A stretch of 64,000 bases of DNA from Verrucomicrobia bacterium UBA3761 (GTDB taxonomy: Bacteria; Verrucomicrobiota; Kiritimatiellia; RFP12; UBA1067). Each line of letters begins with the position of its first letter. Within the stretch, counting starts at the first letter, position 1. The translations under genes were made by a program, and so were the position numbers. Location: NCBI GenBank assembly GCA_002371135.1, contig DFGB01000045.1, positions 6,373 to 70,372 on the forward strand, read 5' to 3'. Shown here in pieces: positions 1 to 8,184 of this stretch. The notes under the pieces were generated by a model that saw nothing but the letters and a program-made list of their open reading frames with translations, ran no database searches and had not been told where the DNA came from.

Positions 1-3000
1 GGACCAGACGCTGAGCATCACGCGCACGCCTCTCTCGTGGCATTCATCGACCATAGCCTTCGGGTCGGGGAAACGCCTCGGATCCCACTCCATCGAATTC
101 CACGTGCCGTCGCGCCACCACTGCCAATCCTGCACGATGACGGAAAGAGGGAGGTCGCGGTCCTTGAAGTATCGCATCGCCTTGACGAGGTCGTTCTGCG
201 TGACGAAGCGCTCCTGGCAATGCCAATAACCCCATGCCCAATCCGGCAACGCGGCGGTGCCGCCGCAGTCCGCGCGGAAATGGGCGACGGCCTCCTCGGG
301 CCGTCCGGCATAGACGACGTAGTCGGTGCCGCCGGCGACGTCCGAGCGGAACGTCGTTTCGCAGCGGTCGGGGCGGAATGCAAGCGAAACGCGGTCGCCG
401 GAGTCGGCGACGACGCGCACCTTGTGCGAACCGGCCTTGAGCGCGAGGCGGAAGCCGACCGCCGGCGGCAACCACACGTTCTCGTTGTTTACGACCGCGG
501 CGCCGTCGATCTCGACATGCTGCATACGCGCCATGTCGCGGCCGCAGTCGAGCATGAACGCGTATTCGCCATCGCCTTCGACGGCGAACTCCCCTTCGAG
601 CGCGACACCCCTGCGCCTCTCCTTCGCGCCGCCGCTAGCCGTCGTCACCTCGACTTCACTCGCGGCGCCGTCGCCCGTCTTGCGAAGCTCGACAAAGTCG
701 GTGCATTCGTTGAACTCGATCTTGGAATAGTTGTGCCAGTAAAGCCCCCAGCCGCGCGTCGAAACGAGGAACGGCGCCGCAATCTGGGTATTCACCTGCA
801 CGAGGCGGCGCGGAAGATTCCTGACGTCAAGCTGGCCGTCCTGGAACTGGCCGAGCCCGAAAAGCCTCTCGCCCTGCGGCGAATCGAACGCGATCTCCTT
901 GTCGCCGACGCGGCGCTCGGAGAGAATCGCCTTGCCGGAGACGTCTTCGAACCGCACGAGCCCGGACGCATGCGACACGACGGCGCAAAGTCCGCCGGAC
1001 TTGACGCGGGTAAAATCCCGCCCGCGCTCGACCTCGACCTGCGCCGCGCGGCCTGCGTCGAACACAAGCTCCGGCGAAACCGGCTCCCCGCGCGTCACGC
1101 GCAGTCCGCCCTCCGAGAACGACGACACCTTCACGTCGCCGCGCGCCGTCGCAATCGTCGCGGCCGCGCGGCCGCTGCAAATTGCAACCCTCCCGGGCGG
1201 CAAGTCGTATTCCGCAAGGACGCCGTTCAATTCGATTTTCAGTTTCCCGCCGCCCGTCGAACAGACCGTACAGTCTGTCACAATGCCGTCCTTCCACGCG
1301 AAATCGACCGTCCAGCCGCCGCGTGCGCGGAGGCCCTTCACAGCGCCGTCCGGCCAAGCCTTCGGGAGTGCGGGCAAGATGTCGACAAAGCCGCGGTGGC
1401 TCTGCAAAAGCATCTCGGCGATACCGGCCGTGCAGCCGAAGTTCCCGTCGATCTGGAATGGCGGATGCGCATCAAAAAGATTCGGATACGTCCCGCCGCC
1501 GCCGTGGTTGCGTCCGAGCGGAGAGAGCTGGTTCTGGATCAATTTGAACGCATGGTCGCCGTCGAGAAGCCGCGCCCACAGGCAGACGCGCCAACCCATC
1601 GCCCAGCCGGTCGAAATGTCACCACGCTTTTCAAGCGAAACGCGCGCGGCCTTGAAGAGCTCCGGCGTCTCGGGCGTGATCTGTGCGGAGGGATACAAGG
1701 CATAGAGGTGCGAGACGTGGCGGTGATGGTCGCCCTGTTCGTCAAGGTCGGCGCCCCACTCCTGCAACTGCCCCCACCTGCCGATGCGGTCGGGCTCTAG
1801 TTGCTCCAGGCGCTTCTCAAGCCGTGCGGCGAAATCTGCGTCGCGGCCGAGTTCCTGCGCGGCGGCGATCGCATTGCGCCACACGTCGCGAGCGAGCTGG
1901 TGGTCCATCATGCAGACAGGGTCGAAGCCGTTGGGGCGCCCCCGCACGATGTTCTCCGGCGAATTTGACGGGATGAACGCGAGGCGGCCCGTCTGCGGAT
2001 TCTCTATGGCGAAGGAGTCGTAGAACTCCGCCGCGCCCTTGAGAACGTCATAATGCTCCTCCAGGAATTTCCTGTCGCGCGTGTAGAGCCAATGCTCCCA
2101 GACGTGCGTCGAAAGCCAAGCGCCGCCGGACGGCCACCAGCCGCATGCAAGATACGTATCGACAGGCCCGGCGACGCGCCAGATGTCCGTGTTGTGGTGC
2201 GTCGTCCAGCCCTTCGCGCCATACATCTCTTTCGCGGCCTTGGCGCCGGTGACGGAAAGCTCGCGTATCATCTTGAAAAGCGGCGCGGCGAGTTCGCCGA
2301 GGTTCGTCGCCTCGGCCGGCCAGTAGTTCATCTCGGTGTTGATGTTCACAGTATACTTCGAGCCCCACGGCGGCTTGAGGCTGTTGTTCCAAAGCCCTTG
2401 AAGATTCGCCGGCTGGCTTCCGGGCTGCGAGGACGAGATGAGTAGATAGCGTCCGTAGCGGAAGTACAGCGCGGCGAAATACGGGTCGTCCGACGCGGCG
2501 AAATCTGCGAGCCGCGCGTCGGTCGTCTTGTCGGGGAACTTGTCCGGACCGAGGTCGAGCGTGCAGCGATCGGCCTGGGCGCGATACGCCTTGCGGTGGG
2601 CGGCGAAAAGTTTATCGTGTCCGGCGGACGCGAGTTCGGCGAGCCGCGCATGCGCAACGGCGTCCGCGTCGCCGGAGATGTCATCGTAGCGTTTGAAATT
2701 CGTGCCGATCGCGACATAGACCGTCGCCGAGCTCGCATCCTTTACGCGCAGCGCCTCGCCTTCAGCCGAGACAACGCCGTCGCACTCCGCAATCTTGACG
2801 AGCACCGTGTAGCGCACCTTGCCCGGCACGCCATCCTTGTCCGACGTGACGCCGCGCAAGACGAGCACGCCATCCTCGACCGATATCTCCGCATTGCCGT
2901 GCGCGCGCTCAAGCGATGCGCTGAACGCAAGCGCGCCGCCCTTCCCGTTCTCCGTGCCGAGCACATAGACGAAGCCCCCCTTGCCGAGCGGCGTGAAGGC

Positions 3001-3474
3001 GACGCGGGAATGCCGGACGCCATCCGCGCTGAATTCCACGCGGGCGAACGCGTCGTCGAGCGAAAGCGCGCGGCGGTAGTCCTCGACCTTGCCGTCGACA
3101 CCTTCGAAATCCAGCTTGAGCGAACCGGGGTATTGATAGTTCATCCCGTGGTTGCGCGCGCCGGGGATGCGCCCGGGATTGGCGACATTCCAGTCGCCTG
3201 CGAGGATCGCCTTTCTGATATCTGCAAGATGCGCCTTGAAATCTGGATTGACGTTCGAATTCGGCGAACCGCTCCAGACTGTGTCTTCATTGAGGTCCAC
3301 CCTCTCGTGTTCCGCGCCGCCCCACACCATCGCGCCGACCGAACCCGAACCCAGCGCAAGCGCCTCCTCCCAGACCGACGCGCTCCTCGAATATTTCAAT
3401 TCATATCCCGCCGCGCCGGATGCCATCGCCGCCGCCCAGCACGCCGCGCACAAAATCGCACCTGCGTTTTTCAT
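1..3474 (-). CDS. GH95-GH31 fusion glycoside hydrolase, 3' end outside window
   Basis: This secreted enzyme is one open frame of 1158 codons running off the left edge. It starts at the ATG at 3474 with a signal peptide (MKNAGAILCAACWAAAMA). The first ~780 residues are a GH95 alpha-L-fucosidase/galactosidase module: an N-terminal GAMVWGG...LNEDTVWSG block, NINTEMNYWPA near residue 376, NSPEN (typical general-acid Glu), HRHVSHLYALYP and QIDGNFGC near 673. After a short linker the frame enters a GH31 module: FGLGQFQ near 875 (beta-sandwich), then WGYWHCQERF and a WQWW...SMEWDPRRFPDP block near 1115-1130, typical of alpha-xylosidase/alpha-glucosidase. The GH31 catalytic residues lie outside the window. 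GH95 and GH31 enzymes both trim xyloglucan side chains, so a bifunctional xyloglucan-type enzyme is the natural inference. I checked the frame at both ends and by direct translation across 841-1200. Confidence 0.9.
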   Translation of the reverse strand, partial: MKNAGAILCAACWAAAMASGAAGYELKYSRSASVWEEALALGSGSVGAMVWGGAEHERVDLNEDTVWSGSPNSNVNPDFKAHLADIRKAILAGDWNVANPGRIPGARNHGMNYQYPGSLKLDFEGVDGKVEDYRRALSLDDAFARVEFSADGVRHSRVAFTPLGKGGFVYVLGTENGKGGALAFSASLERAHGNAEISVEDGVLVLRGVTSDKDGVPGKVRYTVLVKIAECDGVVSAEGEALRVKDASSATVYVAIGTNFKRYDDISGDADAVAHARLAELASAGHDKLFAAHRKAYRAQADRCTLDLGPDKFPDKTTDARLADFAASDDPYFAALYFRYGRYLLISSSQPGSQPANLQGLWNNSLKPPWGSKYTVNINTEMNYWPAEATNLGELAAPLFKMIRELSVTGAKAAKEMYGAKGWTTHHNTDIWRVAGPVDTYLACGWWPSGGAWLSTHVWEHWLYTRDRKFLEEHYDVLKGAAEFYDSFAIENPQTGRLAFIPSNSPENIVRGRPNGFDPVCMMDHQLARDVWRNAIAAAQELGRDADFAARLEKRLEQLEPDRIGRWGQLQEWGADLDEQGDHHRHVSHLYALYPSAQITPETPELFKAARVSLEKRGDISTGWAMGWRVCLWARLLDGDHAFKLIQNQLSPLGRNHGGGGTYPNLFDAHPPFQIDGNFGCTAGIAEMLLQSHRGFVDILPALPKAWPDGAVKGLRARGGWTVDFAWKDGIVTDCTVCSTGGGKLKIELNGVLAEYDLPPGRVAICSGRAAATIATARGDVKVSSFSEGGLRVTRGEPVSPELVFDAGRAAQVEVERGRDFTRVKSGGLCAVVSHASGLVRFEDVSGKAILSERRVGDKEIAFDSPQGERLFGLGQFQDGQLDVRNLPRRLVQVNTQIAAPFLVSTRGWGLYWHNYSKIEFNECTDFVELRKTGDGAASEVEVTTASGGAKERRRGVALEGEFAVEGDGEYAFMLDCGRDMARMQHVEIDGAAVVNNENVWLPPAVGFRLALKAGSHKVRVVADSGDRVSLAFRPDRCETTFRSDVAGGTDYVVYAGRPEEAVAHFRADCGGTAALPDWAWGYWHCQERFVTQNDLVKAMRYFKDRDLPLSVIVQDWQWWRDGTWNSMEWDPRRFPDPKAMVDECHERGVRVMLSVWS

Positions 3475-3613
3475 CTTGCCAGTCTCCTTGATTGGATATT
3501 CCACGTATATTCTACCAAATTCCTTCCGCCTTGTCATATACCCGAAAGGGTGAAGAGGCCGCGCACGGGAGGACCGCGCTCATGCGCGGCCGAGGCAGGG
3601 AGCAAGAGATACG

Positions 3614-3740
3614 CTTGGCGCACAAGGAGGCGCGGCTTCAGCCGCGCAAAAACCAAAAGACGGTGCGCGGCTGAAGCCGCGCACCCCTGCTAGGGCATCC
3701 GCTTCGCGGACAGCCTTCGGCTGGGGGATATTCCTTGGCG
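3614..3740. repeat. Composite palindromic repeat, copy 1
   Basis: The gap 3475-3774 holds no gene. Its main content is an inverted copy of the element that recurs near 10.5, 19.6-19.9 and 54.9-55.1 kb. It opens with AAGGAGGCGCGGCTTCAGCC, followed by a second GC palindrome (GCGCGGCTGAAGCCGCGC). It ends with the reverse complement of the CGCCAAGGAATATCCCCC / AGCCGAAGGCTGTCCGCG core, close to TTCCTTGGCG at 3731-3740. The outer CAAGGAGG and CCTTGG words are complementary, so the whole unit can fold on itself. Confidence 0.8.
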
Positions 3741-3755
3741 TTAGTGGCCGCGGCT

Positions 3756-3785
3756 GACTGCCAACTGCCAACTGCTAACTTCCCA
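3756..3785. repeat. Simple-word arm at the stop of the sugar transferase gene
   Basis: The word CAACTGC is iterated (GACTGCCAACTGCCAACTGC) directly downstream, on the minus strand, of the stop codon at 3775. The stop codon itself (TTAG...) is made of the word. The same word in the other orientation occurs at 61202-61232. Confidence 0.6.
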
Positions 3786-4344
3786 TAAACTCTTCCATCG
3801 TCTCGGAGGTGGAGGAATCGATGCCGGAGCGGCGGAAGACCTTGGCGACGGTGAGGAAGAGGATTTTCATGTCGAGGGCGAAAGAGCGGTGGTCGACATA
3901 CCAGACGTCGAGCGCGAATTTTTCGTTCCAGGAAATCGCATTGCGGCCGTTCACCTGCGCCCATCCGGTGATGCCGGGGCGGACTTCGTGGCGGCGCATC
4001 TGCTCCTTTGAATAGCGCGGCAGGTACCGGACCGGCAACGGACGCGGCCCGACGAGCGACATGGTGCCTGCGAGGACGTGGAAAAGCTGAGGGAGTTCGT
4101 CGAGCGACGTCGTGCGCAGGAAACGCCCGAAGCGCGTGAGACGTTCGGCGTCAGAGCCGCACCCCTCGCGCATCGTGCGCAGCTTCATTATCGAAAACGT
4201 CCGGCCGCCCTTTCCGGCGCGCTCCTGGCGGAACATGACGGGGCGGCCCATCGTCAGCCGCACCCCGAGCGCGCAGACGGCGAGCGCCGCCAGCCACAAC
4301 GGCGACGCGGCGATGACAAGCAGAATATCGACGAGGCGCTTCAT
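3775..4344 (-). CDS. Polyprenyl-phosphate sugar-1-phosphate transferase (small PglC/WcaJ-type)
   Basis: This 189-residue monotopic phosphoglycosyl transferase would move a sugar-1-phosphate from a nucleotide sugar to undecaprenyl phosphate, the first step of a surface-glycan lipid carrier. The N-terminal hydrophobic stretch (residues 5-30) contains the helix-breaking Ser-Pro at 14-15 that makes the re-entrant membrane helix in PglC. KLRTM is at 54-58, the catalytic Asp-Glu pair is at 82-83 in SLDELPQ, and VGPRPLPV and GITGWAQVNGR follow. The size fits the minimal PglC class, without the extra membrane region of WbaP/WcaJ. Its start lies 6 nt after the rhamnulokinase stop, so the two are probably cotranscribed. 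The sugar substrate cannot be read from the sequence. Confidence 0.92.
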   Translation of the reverse strand: MKRLVDILLVIAASPLWLAALAVCALGVRLTMGRPVMFRQERAGKGGRTFSIMKLRTMREGCGSDAERLTRFGRFLRTTSLDELPQLFHVLAGTMSLVGPRPLPVRYLPRYSKEQMRRHEVRPGITGWAQVNGRNAISWNEKFALDVWYVDHRSFALDMKILFLTVAKVFRRSGIDSSTSETMEEFMGS

Positions 4345-4350
4345 CCGGGG

Positions 4351-5772
4351 CTAGCGGACTATCGCCTTGCGCGCTTCGGCCAAGTCTGCAAATTCCCCGC
4401 CGGCGATCATCTGGACGATGAGGTTGCCGATCGCCGTGCCTTCGATAGGGCCTGTGAAGACTTCGAGCCCGGTCGCGGTGGCGGTGAGGGAGTTGAGATA
4501 TTTATCCTGGCAGCCGCCGCCGACGATATTGATCGAGGTGTACGTCTTGCCGGTTATCGCGGAAAGCGTGGCAATGGCGCGGGCGTAGCAGTCGGCAAGC
4601 GAAATATAGACGCACTGCATGAGTTCGCCGATCGTGGCGGGCGCCTTGGCGCCGGCGTCCTCCGCCGCCTGCATCACTTCGCCGATCATCGAAGACGGGT
4701 TGAGGAAGCGCTGGTCGTTGACGTCGACGACGACGTTGTACGGATTGCCGCGCGCGACCATGGAAAGGTCGGTGAACGAATATTGGCGGCCCTTTTCGTA
4801 GTCGGAGAGGCGCGCAAGCGCCTCGGCGGTCGCATCGCCAAGTTTGCCCTCCACGTAGCTGACCCCGTTCAACTCGCGGCGGATGGACTGGATCATCCAA
4901 AGCCCCATGATGTTCTTCAAATAGCGGTAGCGTCCCCACGCGCCGCCTTCGTTCGTGAAGTTCGCGGCGGCGGATTCCGCCGTGGTGATGGCCTCCATGT
5001 TCTCGACGCCGAGGAGCGACCACGTGCCGCTCGAAAGGTAGACCGCCTTGTCGTCGCGGGCGGGGACGGCGAGATAGGCGCTGGCGGTATCGTGCATGGC
5101 GGCGAGCACCACCTTCGCGCCGCGATATTCGCCGGCCGGCGCGCCGGGCATCTCAAGCCGCCCGAATATCCTCTTCGGGAGGCCAAGCTTTTCGATGAGG
5201 TCGAAATCCCAATCCTTCTTCGCCGCGTCGAGGAGCGACGTCGTCGAGGAATCGGTATACTCGTGGATGATGTTCCCGGTGAGGCGGTAGACGAGATACT
5301 CCGGCACCATCAAGAGCGAGGCCGCCTTGGCGAGCTGCTCCGGATGCTCCTTCTTGAGCGCCCAGAGCTGGTAGATGGTGTTGAAACTCGTCTTCTGGAT
5401 GCCTGCGCGGGAATAGAGCGCCTCGAACGACATCACATCCCGCTCGATCTCCTCGTCGGCGCCGGCCGTGCGCGTGTCGCGATACGCCACCGCATCGGAG
5501 CAGAGCTCGCCCTTCTCGTCGAGGAGCACGAAATCGACTCCCCACGTATCTATGCCGATGGAATCGATTTGCGCCTTCTCCATCGCAGCGTCTATGCCGG
5601 CCTTGACGCTTGCGACGAGCTTCTCGATGTCCCAGCAGTCGTGGCCGTCCTTGCGAATCTGGGAATTTTCGAAGCGATAGACCTCTTCAAGGGTTATCTT
5701 GCCGTCTTTGACTGTGCCGAGGATGTGGCGGCCGGAACTCGCGCCGATGTCGATTGCAAGGTAGTTTTTCAT
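4351..5772 (-). CDS. rhaB: Rhamnulokinase (FGGY carbohydrate kinase)
   Basis: This 473-residue cytoplasmic kinase of the FGGY family is expected to phosphorylate L-rhamnulose to rhamnulose-1-phosphate. The ATPase core starts AIDIGASSGR at residues 6-15. IDTWGVDFVLLD and YRDTRT are rhamnulokinase-typical, SSGTWSLLGVE and the C-terminal NIVGGGCQDKYLN complete the second domain, and length is close to the family's usual size. Rhamnose isomerase and aldolase are not in the window. The GH78 rhamnosidase at 44.7-46.9 kb would supply the substrate, although it is far away. Fuculokinase is the main alternative, but the motif set fits RhaB better. Confidence 0.88.
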   Translation of the reverse strand: MKNYLAIDIGASSGRHILGTVKDGKITLEEVYRFENSQIRKDGHDCWDIEKLVASVKAGIDAAMEKAQIDSIGIDTWGVDFVLLDEKGELCSDAVAYRDTRTAGADEEIERDVMSFEALYSRAGIQKTSFNTIYQLWALKKEHPEQLAKAASLLMVPEYLVYRLTGNIIHEYTDSSTTSLLDAAKKDWDFDLIEKLGLPKRIFGRLEMPGAPAGEYRGAKVVLAAMHDTASAYLAVPARDDKAVYLSSGTWSLLGVENMEAITTAESAAANFTNEGGAWGRYRYLKNIMGLWMIQSIRRELNGVSYVEGKLGDATAEALARLSDYEKGRQYSFTDLSMVARGNPYNVVVDVNDQRFLNPSSMIGEVMQAAEDAGAKAPATIGELMQCVYISLADCYARAIATLSAITGKTYTSINIVGGGCQDKYLNSLTATATGLEVFTGPIEGTAIGNLIVQMIAGGEFADLAEARKAIVR

Positions 5773-5818
5773 AATTGCAGAGTTTTTAGTGTTTAGAGAT
5801 CGTGGATGGCGCTCGGCG

Positions 5819-6676
5819 TCACCAGGCCAGGGCGTCGAGGGCGTCGTTGAGCATGCGGCCGGCGTTTTCCTCGCGCTCTCTCGCGGTGGCCGAACCGGTG
5901 ACGACGACGATGGCGCGGCGGCCGTCGCGCTCGGCGGTGAGGACGATCGACGAACCCCCGGCGTCGATGTAGCCGGTCTTCATGCCGTCGACGCCGTTGA
6001 TTTTGACTTGGGGCTTCCAGAGAAAGTTGTTGTGGTTCTGGAGATTGAGCATCTCGCCGCCGCGGCCGGGGAGCTGGACATTGGCGATTTTCGTGTATTC
6101 AAGCATCCGGGGCTGGTCGCGGAGTATGGCGAGCGCGAGCTTGGCGAGGTCCTCGGCGGTGGACTTGTCGAAGGCACGATCCGAGCCTCGCGGCGGGGGA
6201 AGTCCGTTGGGAGAAGCGAAACGCGTGTTGCGCATGCCAAGCTTCGCCGCCTCGTCGTTCATCAAGACGACGAAATTCTCCACGCTGCCGGCGACCGCCT
6301 CGGCGATCATCACGGCGACGTCGTTCGCGCTCTTGACCATGAGCGCCTTGAGGGCGTTGTCGATAGTCATCGTCTCGCCGACTGCGAGGTCGATCTTCGA
6401 GGGCTGCTCCGCAGAGGAACGCTTCGACTGCACGATTGTATCATCGAGCGTGAAGCGTCCTGCCGCGACGGCCTTTAGCAGCAGCCTGGCCGTCATCAAC
6501 TTCGTGCACGAGGCGGGGTAGCACTCGCGCGCGGCGTTGTCGGTGAATAGAACCCGCCCGGTGTCGCCGTCGAGCGCAATCGCGCCCACATACGGCGAAC
6601 GCCTGTACGGCGACTGGTGCTGCGCGGGCGGCTCCTTCGCCACCCCCAGCATGAATGCAAGTATCAGAGCCAGCAT
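5819..6676 (-). CDS. D-alanyl-D-alanine carboxypeptidase (PBP5-type, peptidase S11)
   Basis: This exported 285-residue serine carboxypeptidase trims the terminal D-Ala of peptidoglycan pentapeptides. All three penicillin-binding motifs are visible: S56-C-T-K59 (SxxK), SAN in MVKSANDVAVM near residue 115, and KTG in DGMKTGYI near 233. The N-terminus (MLALILAFMLGVA) is a short signal sequence. The protein stops after the catalytic domain and lacks the C-terminal beta-domain and amphipathic anchor of PBP5/PBP6, so it is probably soluble in the periplasm. It is followed after 46 nt by rhamnulokinase on the same strand. Upstream is the word-hairpin at 6698-6854. Confidence 0.92.
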   Translation of the reverse strand: MLALILAFMLGVAKEPPAQHQSPYRRSPYVGAIALDGDTGRVLFTDNAARECYPASCTKLMTARLLLKAVAAGRFTLDDTIVQSKRSSAEQPSKIDLAVGETMTIDNALKALMVKSANDVAVMIAEAVAGSVENFVVLMNDEAAKLGMRNTRFASPNGLPPPRGSDRAFDKSTAEDLAKLALAILRDQPRMLEYTKIANVQLPGRGGEMLNLQNHNNFLWKPQVKINGVDGMKTGYIDAGGSSIVLTAERDGRRAIVVVTGSATAREREENAGRMLNDALDALAW

Positions 6677-6697
6677 CGATTAGAGGGGAGAGAAATT

Positions 6698-6854
6698 TTC
6701 GATTTGCGATTTACGATTTGCGATTTTTATCTCCCTTGAGAGCGCAGAGTTCGCAGAGAATTTTTCGATTTCCGATTAAACCTCTGCGGCCTCTGCGTTC
6801 TCTGCGGGAGATAAAAATGGGAAATCGCAAATCGTAAATCGTAAATCGTAAATT
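6698..6854. repeat. Inverted word-hairpin (ATTTGCG / TCTGCG words)
   Basis: The entire gap between two minus genes is a large imperfect palindrome. The left arm, 6698-6733, iterates GATTTGCGATTTACG and ends TTTTTATCTCCC. The right arm, 6806-6854, starts GGGAGATAAAAATGGG and iterates AAATCGTAAATCG. A second nested pair, GCGCAGAGTTCGCAGAG (6742-6758) against CTCTGCGTTCTCTGCG, fills the loop. The right arm touches the stop codon (6855-6857) of the upstream gene. No U-run follows. Confidence 0.75.
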
Positions 6855-7685
6855 TTATTTCACATAATGCTTTGTCAGTTTGACGAGCGTCTTCCAGAGT
6901 TCCTCCTGGCTCTTGCACGAGCAGATCGCGTCTTGCGCGTCCTTCTTCTGGAAAGCGTTGACGAGGTCTGCGAGAAGGCGCAGGTAAAATGCGGAGACGG
7001 CGACCGGGATCGCGGAGAGGAACACCATGTGCACCTTCTCGCCTTCCCAGTCGATGCCCTCCTTGCTGACGCCGAGCGCGAGGGTGAGCGCGCCGCCTTC
7101 GACGCCGCGGACGTGCGGGAACGCGAGGCCGTTGCCAAGCGCGGTCGAGAGGATGTTCTCGCGGCTGATGGCGCCGGAGACGAGCGTATCGGCGTTGTCG
7201 ATGAAGTTGTGCGCCTCCATCGCCGTCGCGAGTTCCTCGATGGCCCCGTCGCGCGTCGACGAAGAGAGCTCGGGGATCATCAATTCCTGCGCGCTGAAGC
7301 GGCAGATGCCGACGCGGACCTCGTCGCGGTCGGGCTTTTCGGCGATGTTCTTCGGCGTGTCGTCGCCGTCCGCGAACAGGATGCGCCCGCAGCTGGAGCA
7401 CGTCACGAGGTGCTGGCCGAGGCGGACTTGCTGGTCCTGCGCGGTCGGGATCTGCATGCCGCAGACGGAGCAGGCGCCTTTGGTGCGGGCGGCGAGGACT
7501 ATGTGGCTCTTCTTGTAGAGCCGCTCGTAGATCGTGGCGACCTGCGGAGAAAGCCGGCTTTTCAGCTTGTCGATCGAGTCGTTCAAGGCGTCGAGATGGC
7601 TGCCGTCGCCTGTCTGGAAATGTTCGTCGCGGATGAGCACCATCTCCTGGAGCTGGCGCATTATGTTGATCTGGCTTTTCATCAT
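6855..7685 (-). CDS. Zinc-ribbon / PTS EIIA (fructose-mannitol type) fusion protein
   Basis: This 276-residue cytoplasmic protein has two parts. Residues 1-110 form a helical hairpin followed by a C4 zinc ribbon with CSVC at 72-75 and CSSCGRIL starting at 96, resembling the CdsZ/DUF164-type zinc ribbon. Residues ~130-270 are a PTS EIIA domain of the mannitol/fructose (PtsN-like) type; the phosphoacceptor is His191 in GNGLAFPHVRG. No other PTS gene is in the window, so a regulatory role like PtsN is more likely than sugar transport. The ribbon could bind nucleic acid or protein, which is inference. It is the last gene of the operon that starts with rnfE, 28 nt after the DtxR-type gene; a weak AAGGG precedes the start. 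Confidence 0.85.
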   Translation of the reverse strand: MMKSQINIMRQLQEMVLIRDEHFQTGDGSHLDALNDSIDKLKSRLSPQVATIYERLYKKSHIVLAARTKGACSVCGMQIPTAQDQQVRLGQHLVTCSSCGRILFADGDDTPKNIAEKPDRDEVRVGICRFSAQELMIPELSSSTRDGAIEELATAMEAHNFIDNADTLVSGAISRENILSTALGNGLAFPHVRGVEGGALTLALGVSKEGIDWEGEKVHMVFLSAIPVAVSAFYLRLLADLVNAFQKKDAQDAICSCKSQEELWKTLVKLTKHYVK

Positions 7686-7713
7686 AGTCGTAATCCCTTG
7701 GTTCGAAAATCAA

Positions 7714-8151
7714 TCATGCCTCCGCCGGAGCGGGGGCTTTTTTGGCTTTTTTCTTCTTCATCGCCTCGGCCGCCTTTTCGAGTTCTCCCTCCAGCGTGAA
7801 GGCGCGGATGCGGTCGATCGTCTCGGCGGAGAGGATGTGCTCCATCGCGCAGGCATCCTTGTCGGCGGCCTTGGGGCCGACTCCCAGCTTGACGAGGAAG
7901 GCGCTGAGGAGTTTGTGCAGGCTGAGGACGTGGCCGGCCACGCGGCGTCCCTTCTCGGTCAGCTGCACGGGCGAATACGGCTCCTGCTTGACGAGGTCGA
8001 GCTTCTTGAGTTCGTGGATCGCCTTGACGACGCTAGGCATCTTGACGTCCAGGCACTTGGCGATATCGCGGACGCACGCCGGGCGGCCGTCCTTGATGAT
8101 CACGAAAATAGTTTCGAGGTAGTCCTCGAGGCTTTGCGTCATTCTATCCAT
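7714..8151 (-). CDS. DtxR/MntR-family metal-dependent transcriptional regulator
   Basis: This 145-residue protein has an N-terminal winged helix (residues 5-65; SLEDYLETIF and VRDIAKCLDVKMPSVVKAIHEL are family signatures) and a dimerisation/metal domain. The primary metal site residues are present: His74, His79, Cys101, Glu104 and His105 (CAMEHILS). A cysteine at 101 is more like iron-sensing DtxR/IdeR than manganese-sensing MntR, so iron is the favoured guess. The SH3-like third domain is absent, as in MntR. The C-terminus is an odd KKKKAKKAPAPAEA tail. It lies between an oxidoreductase and the EIIA fusion in a redox-flavoured operon. A second in-frame ATG at 8142 is possible; neither has a clear Shine-Dalgarno. 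Confidence 0.92.
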   Translation of the reverse strand: MDRMTQSLEDYLETIFVIIKDGRPACVRDIAKCLDVKMPSVVKAIHELKKLDLVKQEPYSPVQLTEKGRRVAGHVLSLHKLLSAFLVKLGVGPKAADKDACAMEHILSAETIDRIRAFTLEGELEKAAEAMKKKKAKKAPAPAEA

Positions 8152-8184
8152 GTCGGTTGAATTTGAAGTCGTATGGGATGGTGT

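Noticed and set aside
37..1800. Long plus-strand open frame of 587 codons opposite the GH95-GH31 gene
   Set aside because: It is an antisense shadow of a GC-rich gene: the encoded protein is arginine/alanine-rich with no family features, while the minus frame shows clear GH95 and GH31 motifs.
3475..3774. Small protein genes in the repeat-filled gap
   Set aside because: Open frames there are made of the palindromic repeat itself and recur as such in other copies.
4078..5796. Plus-strand open frame of 572 codons opposite sugar transferase and rhamnulokinase
   Set aside because: It crosses two genuine minus genes and has no recognisable motif or ribosome binding site.
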